Origin: Bacteroides sp. CAG:443
GTDB lineage: Bacteria > Bacteroidota > Bacteroidia > Bacteroidales > Bacteroidaceae
Length of the DNA stretch: 22,438 nucleotides
Assembly: GCA_000432735.1 (NCBI GenBank)
Contig: FR887788.1
Coordinates: 1-22,438 of the forward strand
Direction: 5' to 3'
Shown: in pieces, positions 15,345 to 22,276 of the stretch
Layout of the letters: each line of letters starts with the position of its first letter
Numbering within the stretch: the first letter of the stretch is position 1
The notes under the pieces: model-generated
What the model saw: the letters and a program-made list of their open reading frames with translations, nothing else
What the model was told of the DNA's origin: nothing
Databases searched by the model: none
Position numbers and translations under genes: made by a program

Positions 15345-15950
15345 TTATTTTGTAAGCTGCATCATCCGGCTCAGATACTTGCCGATAATATCGAATTCCA
15401 GATTGACAACACTACCTACATGCAGTGTATGGAAATTGGTATGCTCGTACGTATACGGGATGATGGCTACCTGGAAGGTATCTTCCGTCGGATTGCAGAC
15501 CGTCAGGCTGACTCCGTTTACCGTAACCGAACCCTTGTCGACCGTAAAATAGCCACGCTTTGCCATTTCCGGATCGAAAGCATACTTGAAGGTGAAATAC
15601 CAGCTTCCTTCCGCATCGTCTATCGCCACGCAAGTAGCAGTCTGGTCCACATGTCCCTGAACAATGTGTCCGTCCAGACGGCCGTTCATCAGCATGCTGC
15701 GTTCTACGTTCACCTTATCGCCCGGCTTGAGCAGACCGATATTCGAGCGGTCGATGGTTTCCTTCATGGCCGTAACGGTATACGTCCCGTCCTGAATGCT
15801 TACCACAGTCAGACAGACCCCGTTATGAGAGATACTCTGGTCAATCTTCAGCTCATCCACGAACGAACATTTCAGCGTCAGATGCAGATTCTCCTGATCT
15901 TTTACCACTTTTACCACTTCCGCATATTCTTCAACTATTCCTGAGAACAT
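15345..15950 (-). CDS. ribE: Riboflavin synthase (alpha subunit type)
   Basis: This 201-residue riboflavin synthase catalyses dismutation of two 6,7-dimethyl-8-ribityllumazine molecules to riboflavin, the last step of the pathway. It starts with the diagnostic MFSGIVEE and contains two tandem lumazine-binding repeats, at about residues 1-95 and 96-190. Each repeat carries a short conserved block (SHNGVCLTVV in the first, TVNGVSLTVC in the second). GHIVQGHVD sits in between. The length is normal. It is 39 bases downstream of the small unknown gene on the same strand, with no promoter box in the gap, so the two probably share a transcript. No FMN riboswitch is visible. ribD lies about 5 kb to the right on the other strand. 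Confidence 0.95.
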   Translation of the reverse strand: MFSGIVEEYAEVVKVVKDQENLHLTLKCSFVDELKIDQSISHNGVCLTVVSIQDGTYTVTAMKETIDRSNIGLLKPGDKVNVERSMLMNGRLDGHIVQGHVDQTATCVAIDDAEGSWYFTFKYAFDPEMAKRGYFTVDKGSVTVNGVSLTVCNPTEDTFQVAIIPYTYEHTNFHTLHVGSVVNLEFDIIGKYLSRMMQLTK

Positions 15951-15989
15951 AACTTCACTTATTTTTTATATTAATATTCCGATTCACCA

Positions 15990-16199
15990 TTATTTCGCAG
16001 GGATAGGCTTGCTCCATACGGTATTCCCTTCCGAGTCGACCACCGAAATTGTTCCTCCGGCATAATCCTCCGTATAGCTGTTGCCTTTCACCAGCATGTC
16101 TTCCGCCATGTGGATAGCCTTCTCTTCCGTTTTTATAAAGAAACCTTTGTTGTCGCTAGACACCCCATCCGAGAAATAAATATCATAAGTTTTCATCAT
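15990..16199 (-). CDS. Small conserved-looking hypothetical protein, 69 residues
   Basis: I do not recognise a named family. The 69-residue product is acidic and soluble, with no signal peptide or membrane segment. It begins MMKTYDIYFSDGVSSDNKGF and ends VVDSEGNTVWSKPIPAK. The pattern (a beta-rich start, a helix around KAIHMAEDMLVKG, then strands with DSEGNTVW) suggests a compact alpha/beta fold. Reality as a gene is supported by a full-consensus promoter directly upstream and by the cotranscribed ribE downstream. A link to flavin metabolism is possible but not shown. Confidence 0.75.
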   Translation of the reverse strand: MMKTYDIYFSDGVSSDNKGFFIKTEEKAIHMAEDMLVKGNSYTEDYAGGTISVVDSEGNTVWSKPIPAK

Positions 16200-16224
16200 C
16201 TACAAAGTTTTAATATTGCAGCCG

Positions 16225-16257
16225 CAAATATATACATTCTCGGCAATAAGAAACAAA
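16225..16257 (-). promoter_or_regulatory. Promoter of the small hypothetical gene and ribE
   Basis: On the minus strand TATATTTG (16225-16232) lies 21 bases downstream of TTTG (16254-16257), a full consensus match. It predicts a leader of about 20 bases before the ATG at 16199. It is wedged between the tRNA-Gly terminator and the gene. Confidence 0.7.
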
Positions 16258-16274
16258 CTTATGGCATAAAAAAA

Positions 16275-16301
16275 GAGAAACCAACAAATTGTCGATTTCT
16301 C
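16275..16301 (-). terminator. Terminator of tRNA-Gly
   Basis: On the minus strand GAGAAATC (16301-16294) pairs with GGTTTCTC (16282-16275), with one G-U pair, around an 11-base loop. It is followed by TTTTTTT. It lies 7 bases past the tRNA 3' end. Confidence 0.75.
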
Positions 16302-16307
16302 CGAAAG

Positions 16308-16380
16308 AGCGGAAAACGAGACTCGAACTCGCGACCCTAACCTTGGCAAGGTTATGCTCTACCAACTGAGCTATTTCCGC
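16308..16380 (-). tRNA. tRNA-Gly (GCC anticodon)
   Basis: A complete 73-base cloverleaf can be drawn on the minus strand. The acceptor stem is GCGGAAA/TTTCCGC; the D arm holds GCTCAGTTGGTAGAGC. The anticodon stem TAACC/GGTTA encloses the loop TTGCCAA with anticodon GCC. The T arm holds CGAGTTCGAGTCTCG, and U73 is the discriminator. CCA is not encoded. It has its own promoter and terminator. I see no integrase or attachment-site duplication next to it. Confidence 0.97.
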
Positions 16381-16391
16381 GTTTACGGGTG

Positions 16392-16423
16392 CAAATGTAG
16401 GGAGTTTTACAATAAGCTCCAAA
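16392..16423 (-). promoter_or_regulatory. Promoter of tRNA-Gly
   Basis: On the minus strand TACATTTG (16392-16399) lies 20 bases downstream of TTTG (16420-16423), a perfect Bacteroidales consensus match. It is placed 11 bases before the mature tRNA 5' end. Confidence 0.75.
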
Positions 16424-16446
16424 CATTTCTCCCGTTTTCTTCTCAA

Positions 16447-16478
16447 AAAAGCAGCTTAACGACCTAAAAGCTTCTTTT
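16447..16478 (-). terminator. argH terminator overlapping its stop codon
   Basis: On the minus strand AAAAGAAGCTT (16478-16468) pairs with AAGCTGCTTTT (16457-16447), with one mismatch, around a 10-base loop. It runs into TTTTTT. The argH stop codon (16458-16456) falls at the loop/stem edge, so the terminator is partly built from coding sequence. Confidence 0.6.
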
Positions 16479-17796
16479 CTGCTTCTTCTACTGCCGCAAA
16501 ATTAAAGCCTTTTGAAACTTCTTCCATCAAAGCTGTAATCTTATCGTTACACAAATTTCCGATGCTTCCGGCATGTGTATGATGTACTTCTTTGCTATGC
16601 GTAAATTTTCCAGCCTCGATATCCAGTCCTACCTTCTTATAAGCATCGCGGAACGGCATACCTGCTGCTGCCAGACGATTTACCTCCTCTACACTAAACA
16701 TGTAGATATATTTATCATCGTCCAGTATATGTTCGTTGACTTTGATCTTATCCATGATGTAAGCCGACATACGCAAGCAGTCTTTCAATTCAGCGAATGC
16801 AGGCAGAAAGACTTCTTTAATAATTTGCAGATCACGGAAATACCCAGACGGCAGATTGTTCATAATCATCATAATCTGCTGCGGAAGCGATTGCAGTTTG
16901 TTACATTTTGCACGAGTCAATTCGAATACATCCGGGTTCTTCTTATGCGGCATGATGCTGGAACCTGTCGTACATTCGTCCGGCAGTTTTACAAAGCCGA
17001 AATTCTGACAACTGAACATACAGGCATCAAAAGCCATCTTCGAAACCGTTCCGGCAATGGAAGCCAAGGCAAAAGCCACGTTACGTTCCATTTTGCCACG
17101 TCCCATCTGAGCATAAACCACATTGTAATTCATCGAATCAAAACCCAGCAAACGAGTCGTCATTTCTCTATCGAGAGGGAATGAAGAGCCATAGCCGGCA
17201 GCTGAACCAAGGGGATTACGGTTGCACATCTTATAAGCAGCCTGAAGGAACATCATATCGTCGACCAGACTCTCGGCGTATGCCCCGAACCACAAACCGA
17301 AGGAAGAAGGCATGGCAATCTGCAGGTGGGTATATCCTGGCATCAGGACATCCTTGTATTTATTACTTTGAGAAATCAGCACATGGAACAAGTCTTGTAC
17401 AGCTTCAGCTATCTGCTTGATCTGTTCACGGGTAAAGAGCTTCAAATCGACCAGTACCTGATCGTTACGTGAGCGTCCGCTATGTATCTTCTTACCGATA
17501 TCTCCCAATTTACGCGTCAACATCAATTCTACCTGAGAATGAACATCTTCTATACCATCTTCGATGACAAACTCTCCACGTTCGGCCGAAGCATAAATAT
17601 TTTTCAACTCTTTCAGTAAGACTTGTAATTCATCGGCAGTTAACAGCCCGATACTTTCCAGCATCGTGATATGAGCCATCGAACCCAACACATCGTGTTT
17701 TGCCAGATAAAGATCCAGTTCACGATCTCTTCCAACGGTAAAGCGATCTATTTCCTCGTTTACCTGAACACTTTTTTCCCAAAGTTTCTGAGCCAT
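16456..17796 (-). CDS. argH: Argininosuccinate lyase
   Basis: This 446-residue fumarase/aspartase-superfamily enzyme splits argininosuccinate into arginine and fumarate, the last step of arginine synthesis. The superfamily signature GSSIMPHKKNP is at residues 278-288 and holds the catalytic serine loop. GRSRNDQV (107-114) and PGYTHLQ (153-159, with the catalytic histidine) are also present. The length and N-terminus are normal. It starts 20 bases after the stop of the SRPBCC-like gene, with no promoter box between, so it appears to be the third gene of a pyrE-led operon. Arginine and pyrimidine routes share carbamoyl phosphate, which makes joint expression reasonable. No arginine-repressor box was recognised. 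Confidence 0.96.
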   Translation of the reverse strand: MAQKLWEKSVQVNEEIDRFTVGRDRELDLYLAKHDVLGSMAHITMLESIGLLTADELQVLLKELKNIYASAERGEFVIEDGIEDVHSQVELMLTRKLGDIGKKIHSGRSRNDQVLVDLKLFTREQIKQIAEAVQDLFHVLISQSNKYKDVLMPGYTHLQIAMPSSFGLWFGAYAESLVDDMMFLQAAYKMCNRNPLGSAAGYGSSFPLDREMTTRLLGFDSMNYNVVYAQMGRGKMERNVAFALASIAGTVSKMAFDACMFSCQNFGFVKLPDECTTGSSIMPHKKNPDVFELTRAKCNKLQSLPQQIMMIMNNLPSGYFRDLQIIKEVFLPAFAELKDCLRMSAYIMDKIKVNEHILDDDKYIYMFSVEEVNRLAAAGMPFRDAYKKVGLDIEAGKFTHSKEVHHTHAGSIGNLCNDKITALMEEVSKGFNFAAVEEAEKKLLGR

Positions 17797-17816
17797 AGTT
17801 TCTTGATTGATTTAAA

Positions 17817-18242
17817 TTAATACGGTATCATAGCCAGCATATCTGCCAGCTTCTCCACTCCTTCCTGCAATGGTTTCGATACCATCGCTTTCATAAACAT
17901 GTTTACTTCGGCGCGGATAGTAACTTTTATCTTTGCCTCCTCTTCGGTAACCGGAAGTATCTGTATCCACAAGTTCAGAGGTACAGGAGTTTTGTCTCCT
18001 TCGAACTTGACACATTTCATCGGTTCACGTTCAATGATACGCAAGGTCAGATTGATACCTTGTACTTTTAGGGTCAGTGAATCGCGGTCGAAAGACAAAT
18101 CTTCTACCTTGCCTGCCAACTTTTCCTTCATCATATCCAGACGTTCACGTACCGATTCCAGATTGCTCAGGTCGGACAACTTATTATATACTCGTTCCTG
18201 GCTATAAGGAACATGCTTTACAGTGCTTTCAAATTGTACCAT
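17817..18242 (-). CDS. SRPBCC-like (polyketide cyclase/START-fold) protein of unknown function
   Basis: This 141-residue soluble protein has the general pattern of the SRPBCC helix-grip fold. It opens FESTVKHVPYSQERVYNKLSD with the conserved strand and first helices, continues with strands such as LTLKVQGINLTLRIIE and LNLWIQILPV, and ends in a long C-terminal helix (PLQEGVEKLADMLAMIPY) that would close a hydrophobic pocket. No catalytic residues can be named and the ligand is unknown. It lies between pyrE and argH on the same strand, 105 bases after pyrE and 20 bases before argH. I infer cotranscription with both. A role in lipid or small-molecule binding would be guesswork. Confidence 0.75.
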   Translation of the reverse strand: MVQFESTVKHVPYSQERVYNKLSDLSNLESVRERLDMMKEKLAGKVEDLSFDRDSLTLKVQGINLTLRIIEREPMKCVKFEGDKTPVPLNLWIQILPVTEEEAKIKVTIRAEVNMFMKAMVSKPLQEGVEKLADMLAMIPY

Positions 18243-18267
18243 AATGCTGTTTTTACATAAAAAAGAA

Positions 18268-18325
18268 CACGGATTGCATGGATAACACGATTTGCTGAGA
18301 AACCGTGCACTCCGTGTAATCCGTG
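18268..18325. repeat. Imperfect palindromic intergenic repeat built from CACGGAT units
   Basis: Two 26-base arms (18268-18293 and 18300-18325) are inverted copies agreeing at about 20 of 26 positions, with a 6-base loop (GCTGAG). Each arm contains shorter echoes of the same heptamer: CACGGAT or near copies on one arm and ATCCGTG or near copies on the other. It sits between pyrE and the SRPBCC-like gene inside a probable operon. It has no T-tract, so it is not a standard terminator. It looks like a dispersed REP-type element or an RNA processing/stability hairpin. Confidence 0.65.
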
Positions 18326-18347
18326 CCCAATAATATTTAATGTTGAA

Positions 18348-18983
18348 TTATTTTCCTGTCCAGTGTGCAGGATCTTTTCTCCAAGCCTGAAGAACAGGGA
18401 TATCTTGTTCGTCAATGTAGTCAGTTTTCAAGGCTGCATCCAGAACTGCATTGTAGTTGGTCAATGTAACCAGTTCTACTTTTGCTTCCTTGAAGGCTTC
18501 TACAGAAACATCGAATCCATAAGTGAAAGAAGCTACCATACCAATAACCTCACATCCATTGCGGCGGATAGCATCAACAGCTTTCAAGCTGCTTCCACCT
18601 GTAGAGATCAGGTCCTCTACCACTACTACCTTCATACCCGGACGAAGTTCACCTTCTATCAGGTTTTCCAAGCCATGATCTTTTGGGCTTGAACGTACAT
18701 ATACAAACGGGAGGTTCAATTCTTCAGCCACCAAAGCACCCTGAGCAATAGCTCCTGTTGCTACACCGGCAATAGCATCTACCTCACCAAATTTTTCAAG
18801 AATTACGCGACACAATTCCAACTTTACGAAATTACGCAATGCCGGATAAGACAAAGTCTTACGATTGTCACAATAAATAGGCGATTTCCAACCAGAAGCC
18901 CAAGTAAACGGGTTAGCCGGCTGAATTTTTACGGCTTTTACTTTCAGTAATTTTTCTGCAAATAATCTTTCCAAAGCTTTCAT
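18348..18983 (-). CDS. pyrE: Orotate phosphoribosyltransferase
   Basis: This 211-residue enzyme joins orotate to PRPP to give orotidine 5'-phosphate, the fifth step of UMP synthesis. The PRPP-binding signature VVVVEDLISTGGS is at residues 119-131. The flexible catalytic loop region is RSSPKDHGLENLIEG (98-112). The N-terminal blocks FTWASGWKSPIYCDNR and GVATGAIAQGALVA match the family. The length is normal. It follows a near-consensus promoter and leads a probable operon with the SRPBCC-like gene and argH, despite the 105-base gap holding the palindromic repeat. Confidence 0.96.
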   Translation of the reverse strand: MKALERLFAEKLLKVKAVKIQPANPFTWASGWKSPIYCDNRKTLSYPALRNFVKLELCRVILEKFGEVDAIAGVATGAIAQGALVAEELNLPFVYVRSSPKDHGLENLIEGELRPGMKVVVVEDLISTGGSSLKAVDAIRRNGCEVIGMVASFTYGFDVSVEAFKEAKVELVTLTNYNAVLDAALKTDYIDEQDIPVLQAWRKDPAHWTGK

Positions 18984-19012
18984 ACCTTAAATATATCTGA
19001 TAAACGTTGGTG

Positions 19013-19044
19013 CAAAATTATGTAAATCCTACGTGAATATGAAA
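19013..19044 (-). promoter_or_regulatory. Promoter of pyrE
   Basis: On the minus strand TAATTTTG (19013-19020) lies 20 bases downstream of TTTC (19041-19044), one base off the -33 consensus. It predicts a leader of about 25 bases. It lies in the 99-base gap after the comF stop. Confidence 0.6.
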
Positions 19045-19082
19045 TATATGTGTATATTTTTTAGTTAAAGAAACCATATTGC

Positions 19083-19772
19083 TTACCGTGCCCATGCTAA
19101 AGTAAGCACACTTATTCTTATACTTTTTAGTTCCGACAAGGCATCGGCGCAAGCTATCAGCGTAGCACCGGTTGTCAAGACATCATCTACCAACAAAATG
19201 TGCTTTCCTTCTAATTTGGGCGCATTTACAGTCGGCTGAAACAAACCTTCTACATTTTTCCAGCGTGCATACCCACTTTTATGCGTTTGTGTTGCATTGT
19301 TCCGTAAACGAACAATGGCATCTGTACACAAGGAAATACCCGTCACCTCCGATATTCCCCGGGCAAGAAGTTCGCTTTGATTATATCCTCTCTGACGTAA
19401 ACGGGTGCGGTATAAGGGAACGGGAAGCAAATAATCTATTCCTTCAAAAAAACCGGAAGCCAGCAATTCGCCAGCCATCAGCCTTCCCATATTACGGCAA
19501 AGTTTTTTCCGCCCGTGATATTTCATGGCATACAGGATCAGAGCAACATTTCCTCCCTTTGCATAATAAAAAAGTGACGAGGCACGAACGACAGGAAAAC
19601 GCCCCCAAAAACACTTCTCCATTTCATTGCCGGGAGTGTTACCTAATTTGGTATACGGCAATCCGGCAAGACACGATATGCAAAGTCCTTCTTCTGCCAG
19701 TAATAATTTTCTTCCACACGACAGGCATAAACGAGGAAAGAAAAATTCCACTATATCAGTCCATAAGTTCAT
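19083..19772 (-). CDS. comF: ComF-family phosphoribosyltransferase-like protein
   Basis: This 229-residue ComF-type protein has an N-terminal zinc ribbon with Cys16/Cys19 (CLSCG) and Cys31/Cys34 (CISC). It is followed by a type I phosphoribosyltransferase domain carrying the PRPP-loop motif ILLVDDVLTTGATL near residue 195. The block LPVPLYRTRLRQRGYNQSELLA is diagnostic for the family. ComF helps DNA uptake in naturally competent bacteria; in other bacteria its role is unclear, and no other competence genes are here. It overlaps the recX 3' end by 17 bases, so translation is probably coupled. The length is normal. Confidence 0.9.
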   Translation of the reverse strand: MNLWTDIVEFFFPRLCLSCGRKLLLAEEGLCISCLAGLPYTKLGNTPGNEMEKCFWGRFPVVRASSLFYYAKGGNVALILYAMKYHGRKKLCRNMGRLMAGELLASGFFEGIDYLLPVPLYRTRLRQRGYNQSELLARGISEVTGISLCTDAIVRLRNNATQTHKSGYARWKNVEGLFQPTVNAPKLEGKHILLVDDVLTTGATLIACADALSELKSIRISVLTLAWAR

Positions 19773-20235
19773 CGGGGTCGGCCTGTTTTACATAACGTAA
19801 TACTTCATTCATCGTAAACCCTCTGCCAACAGCAAAACGAATAAGTTTAGTATTACGCTCATATTCGTTTCTCCCAGAAATGGACTTGCTCTTTTGACGC
19901 AATAAATCGCGCAATCCTTTTTCGTATTCTTCTTCATCTATTTCTGCCATACCAGCCTCAATATCTTCAGAAGAAAGATGTTTCATCCGCAACGCCTGAA
20001 CGATCTTCATTCTCCCCCAACGGGCAAAACGATATTTGTCGCGCACAAATGCACGACAGTAACGAGCAGAATCAACATAGCGTTCTTTTTGCAAGTGCAA
20101 CAATATACGTTCCGACATTGCTTCATCGGCACCCCACTGACTAAGCTTCGTCATAACCTCGAAGGGGCAATGTTCCGTAGCGGAACAATACACCTCAGCT
20201 TTATATTTCAATTCATTTTCCGTATATTCTTTCAT
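19756..20235 (-). CDS. recX: Regulatory protein RecX
   Basis: This 159-residue all-helical RecX modulates RecA filament growth in recombination and the SOS response. Repeated three-helix modules can be followed through the chain: VMTKLSQWGADEAMSERILLHLQKERYVDSARYCRAFV, then the KYRFARWGRMKIVQALRMK stretch typical of RecX, and a C-terminal RFAVGRGFTMNEVLRYVK. The length is normal. Its ATG overlaps the prmC stop by 4 bases and its own end overlaps comF by 17, so prmC-recX-comF is a tightly packed operon. recA is not in the window, and no LexA-like box was recognised. Confidence 0.87.
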   Translation of the reverse strand: MKEYTENELKYKAEVYCSATEHCPFEVMTKLSQWGADEAMSERILLHLQKERYVDSARYCRAFVRDKYRFARWGRMKIVQALRMKHLSSEDIEAGMAEIDEEEYEKGLRDLLRQKSKSISGRNEYERNTKLIRFAVGRGFTMNEVLRYVKQADPDELMD

Positions 20236-21074
20236 GGTCTGAGTGCTTTTACCATACGGTCGTTACCAAACTGATCTTTCCGTAGTTCAACAGACTTATA
20301 TCCCATCTGCTCCAATAATGTAACTGTTTCGCTACCATACGCACGATTTATTTCGTAGTATAATATACCTCCCGAAGATAAGATATCGCATCCTACTTCC
20401 GCTATTCTTCTATAAAACAACAAAGGGTCACTGTCCGGAACAAACAATGCCAGTTCCGGCTCCCAATCCAAGACATTACGCTCCATATCGCTACGCTCCT
20501 TTTCCGTTACATAAGGTGGATTGCTAACCAAGACATCAGCATGAATTTCTGGTAACGTAGAATCGAATATATCAATTTGTGCCAATGTTATTTCAACCTC
20601 GTTCAGCCGTTTATTTCGTTCGGCTATCGCCAATGCCTCTGGCGACACATCCCATGACGTTACTTTACTATTTTTTAAACTCCTGGCCAACGTTATTGGG
20701 ATGCACCCACTGCCTGTTCCGATATCAAGTATCCGTACTTCCGATTTTTCTAAATAATCAGAGATAATCCAGTCCACCAGTTCCTCCGTTTCAGGACGAG
20801 GTATCAGTACACCGGGAGCAACTTCAAAAGGCAAGCCGCAAAAGGTCGTCTTTCCCAATATATATTGCAAGGGTTCATATCGTTTGAGACGGGAAAGAAT
20901 ATCTTCCAGCTTGGCATACTCTTTCGTAGAAAAATTCATATCTTTGCCCGCATAGAGGTCGATGGTGGAAAGACAGAACACCTCTGTCAATATCCATTTT
21001 GCCAGTGCCGATGCTTCTGAATCGGAATATATGCCTGCGAGCGATTGTTTGATGTGAGTATATATAGGATGCAT
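20232..21074 (-). CDS. prmC: Release factor glutamine methyltransferase
   Basis: This 280-residue enzyme methylates the glutamine of the GGQ motif in release factors RF1 and RF2, using S-adenosylmethionine. The SAM loop LDIGTGSGCIPI is at residues 116-127 and the substrate-gripping NPPY at 185-188. IPRPETEELVDW (91-102) is also diagnostic. The start at 21074 is chosen because it gives the normal length and N-terminus (MHPIYTHIKQSLAGIY). An in-frame ATG at 21188 would add 38 residues and run antisense through the start of ribD. The predicted -7 box ends only 5 bases before this ATG, so the mRNA may be leaderless or nearly so. It heads the prmC-recX-comF operon. Confidence 0.93.
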   Translation of the reverse strand: MHPIYTHIKQSLAGIYSDSEASALAKWILTEVFCLSTIDLYAGKDMNFSTKEYAKLEDILSRLKRYEPLQYILGKTTFCGLPFEVAPGVLIPRPETEELVDWIISDYLEKSEVRILDIGTGSGCIPITLARSLKNSKVTSWDVSPEALAIAERNKRLNEVEITLAQIDIFDSTLPEIHADVLVSNPPYVTEKERSDMERNVLDWEPELALFVPDSDPLLFYRRIAEVGCDILSSGGILYYEINRAYGSETVTLLEQMGYKSVELRKDQFGNDRMVKALRP

Positions 21075-21079
21075 AGGCA

Positions 21080-21087
21080 CAAATGTA
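21080..21087 (-). promoter_or_regulatory. -7 box of the prmC-recX-comF operon
   Basis: TACATTTG on the minus strand is an exact TAnnTTTG match in the 34-base gap between prmC and ribD. It ends 5 bases before the prmC ATG. No -33 TTTG is at the usual distance; that position falls at the very start of ribD. No matching box for ribD on the plus strand was found. Confidence 0.45.
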
Positions 21088-21108
21088 AGAATAAAAAAGA
21101 AACCGACT

Positions 21109-22143
21109 ATGACAAAAGACGAAAAATATATCCGGCGCTGCATCCAACTGGCACGCAATGGGATGTGTAATGCTGCTCCCAACCCCATGGTAGGAGCTGT
21201 AATCGTTCATAACGACCGTATCATCGGTGAAGGCTATCATGCACGTTGCGGAGAAGGGCATGCTGAAGTTAACGCCATCCGTTCCGTAAAAGACGAGAGC
21301 CTGCTTCAGGAATCAACCATCTACGTCAGTCTGGAGCCATGCTCTCATTATGGGAAAACACCTCCTTGCGCCGATTTGATCATAAGAAAGGGTATCCCCC
21401 GTGTAGTAGTAGGATGCGTCGATCCTTTTTCTCTTGTTTCGGGCAGAGGCATCCAAAAGTTAAAAGATGCAGGTATTGATGTAAAGGTAGGAGTACTCGA
21501 AGCAGAATGCCGGCAGTTAATCAAGCGTTTTGTAACATTCAATACCCAACAACGTCCGTACATCACCCTGAAATGGGCTGAATCTGCCGACGGATTTATC
21601 GATATAAACCGTGAAGAAGGTCAGCCTGTCGTACTCTCAACGCCAATCACATCAATGTACGTACACAAACAGCGTGCAGAACACCATGCTATCTTAGTGG
21701 GCCGTAGAACTGCATTACTGGATAATCCGTCACTGACGACACGCAACTGGTACGGAAAAAATCCTGTCCGTCTGGTAATAGATAAAGAACTCACTCTTCC
21801 CACGTCGCTGAAACTCTTCGATGGAAGTGCACCTACATGGATTTTTACAGCACAAGACAAAGCATCAACCTCACAAGTTATTTACTTCAAATTGGATTTT
21901 AGCCGAAGTATTCTTCCACAAATACTACAAAAACTCTACGAAAATAAGTTACAGGCATTACTTGTTGAAGGTGGAAGTCAGCTGTTGCAATCCTTCATTG
22001 ACGAGGGGTTATGGGACGAAATTTATACAGAGCACTCAGCAAAAGTCCTTGAAAATGGCGTAAAAGGGCCTGTTATTCCAGCCGGATATAAGAAAAATTT
22101 CTTACGACGAGACGGTGTTACGATAACTCATTATGAGAAATAA
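21109..22143 (+). CDS. ribD: Bifunctional diaminohydroxyphosphoribosylaminopyrimidine deaminase / uracil reductase
   Basis: This 344-residue bifunctional riboflavin enzyme has an N-terminal cytidine-deaminase-like domain (residues 1-145). Its zinc site is His51 and Glu53 in HAEVNAI, with Cys78 and Cys87 in LEPCSHYGKTPPC. The C-terminal reductase domain (about 148-344) includes RPYITLKWAESADGFI, HAILVGRRTALLDNPSLTTR and LLVEGGSQLLQSFI. Both domains are complete. It makes the pyrimidine intermediate two steps after GTP cyclohydrolase II. It is divergent from prmC by 34 bases. I see no FMN riboswitch and no clear promoter box, so its promoter probably lies inside the prmC 5' region. ribE in this window is the last enzyme of the same pathway. 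Confidence 0.95.
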   Translation: MTKDEKYIRRCIQLARNGMCNAAPNPMVGAVIVHNDRIIGEGYHARCGEGHAEVNAIRSVKDESLLQESTIYVSLEPCSHYGKTPPCADLIIRKGIPRVVVGCVDPFSLVSGRGIQKLKDAGIDVKVGVLEAECRQLIKRFVTFNTQQRPYITLKWAESADGFIDINREEGQPVVLSTPITSMYVHKQRAEHHAILVGRRTALLDNPSLTTRNWYGKNPVRLVIDKELTLPTSLKLFDGSAPTWIFTAQDKASTSQVIYFKLDFSRSILPQILQKLYENKLQALLVEGGSQLLQSFIDEGLWDEIYTEHSAKVLENGVKGPVIPAGYKKNFLRRDGVTITHYEK

Positions 22144-22240
22144 GCAAAAAAAATCGTTGATTCGTAGATAAAAAAGTTACGCTTATCCATAATTTTATAT
22201 AAAACTTGATATAAAAGTTCTTATTCGAAAAAAAACTTTC

Positions 22241-22248
22241 TACTTTTG
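22241..22248 (+). promoter_or_regulatory. -7 box of the lipoprotein gene
   Basis: TACTTTTG is an exact TAnnTTTG match, 28 bases before the ATG at 22277. The -33 region is not a clear match. Confidence 0.5.
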
Positions 22249-22276
22249 CAACTTGTAATCAAAGACTATTTTATAA

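Noticed and set aside
15951..15989. FMN riboswitch ahead of ribE
   Set aside because: The gap is 39 bases and ribE appears cotranscribed with the upstream small gene; no RFN-type conserved blocks are seen here or before ribD.
16308..16380. tRNA-Gly as an integration site for a genomic island
   Set aside because: No integrase, no duplicated 3' tRNA fragment and only housekeeping genes on both sides.
19083..19772. A natural competence locus
   Set aside because: ComF-like genes are widespread in non-competent bacteria and no other uptake genes are present in the window.
21075..21188. N-terminal extension of prmC by 38 residues
   Set aside because: It would run antisense through the conserved start of ribD and past the prmC promoter box; family length fits the shorter form.
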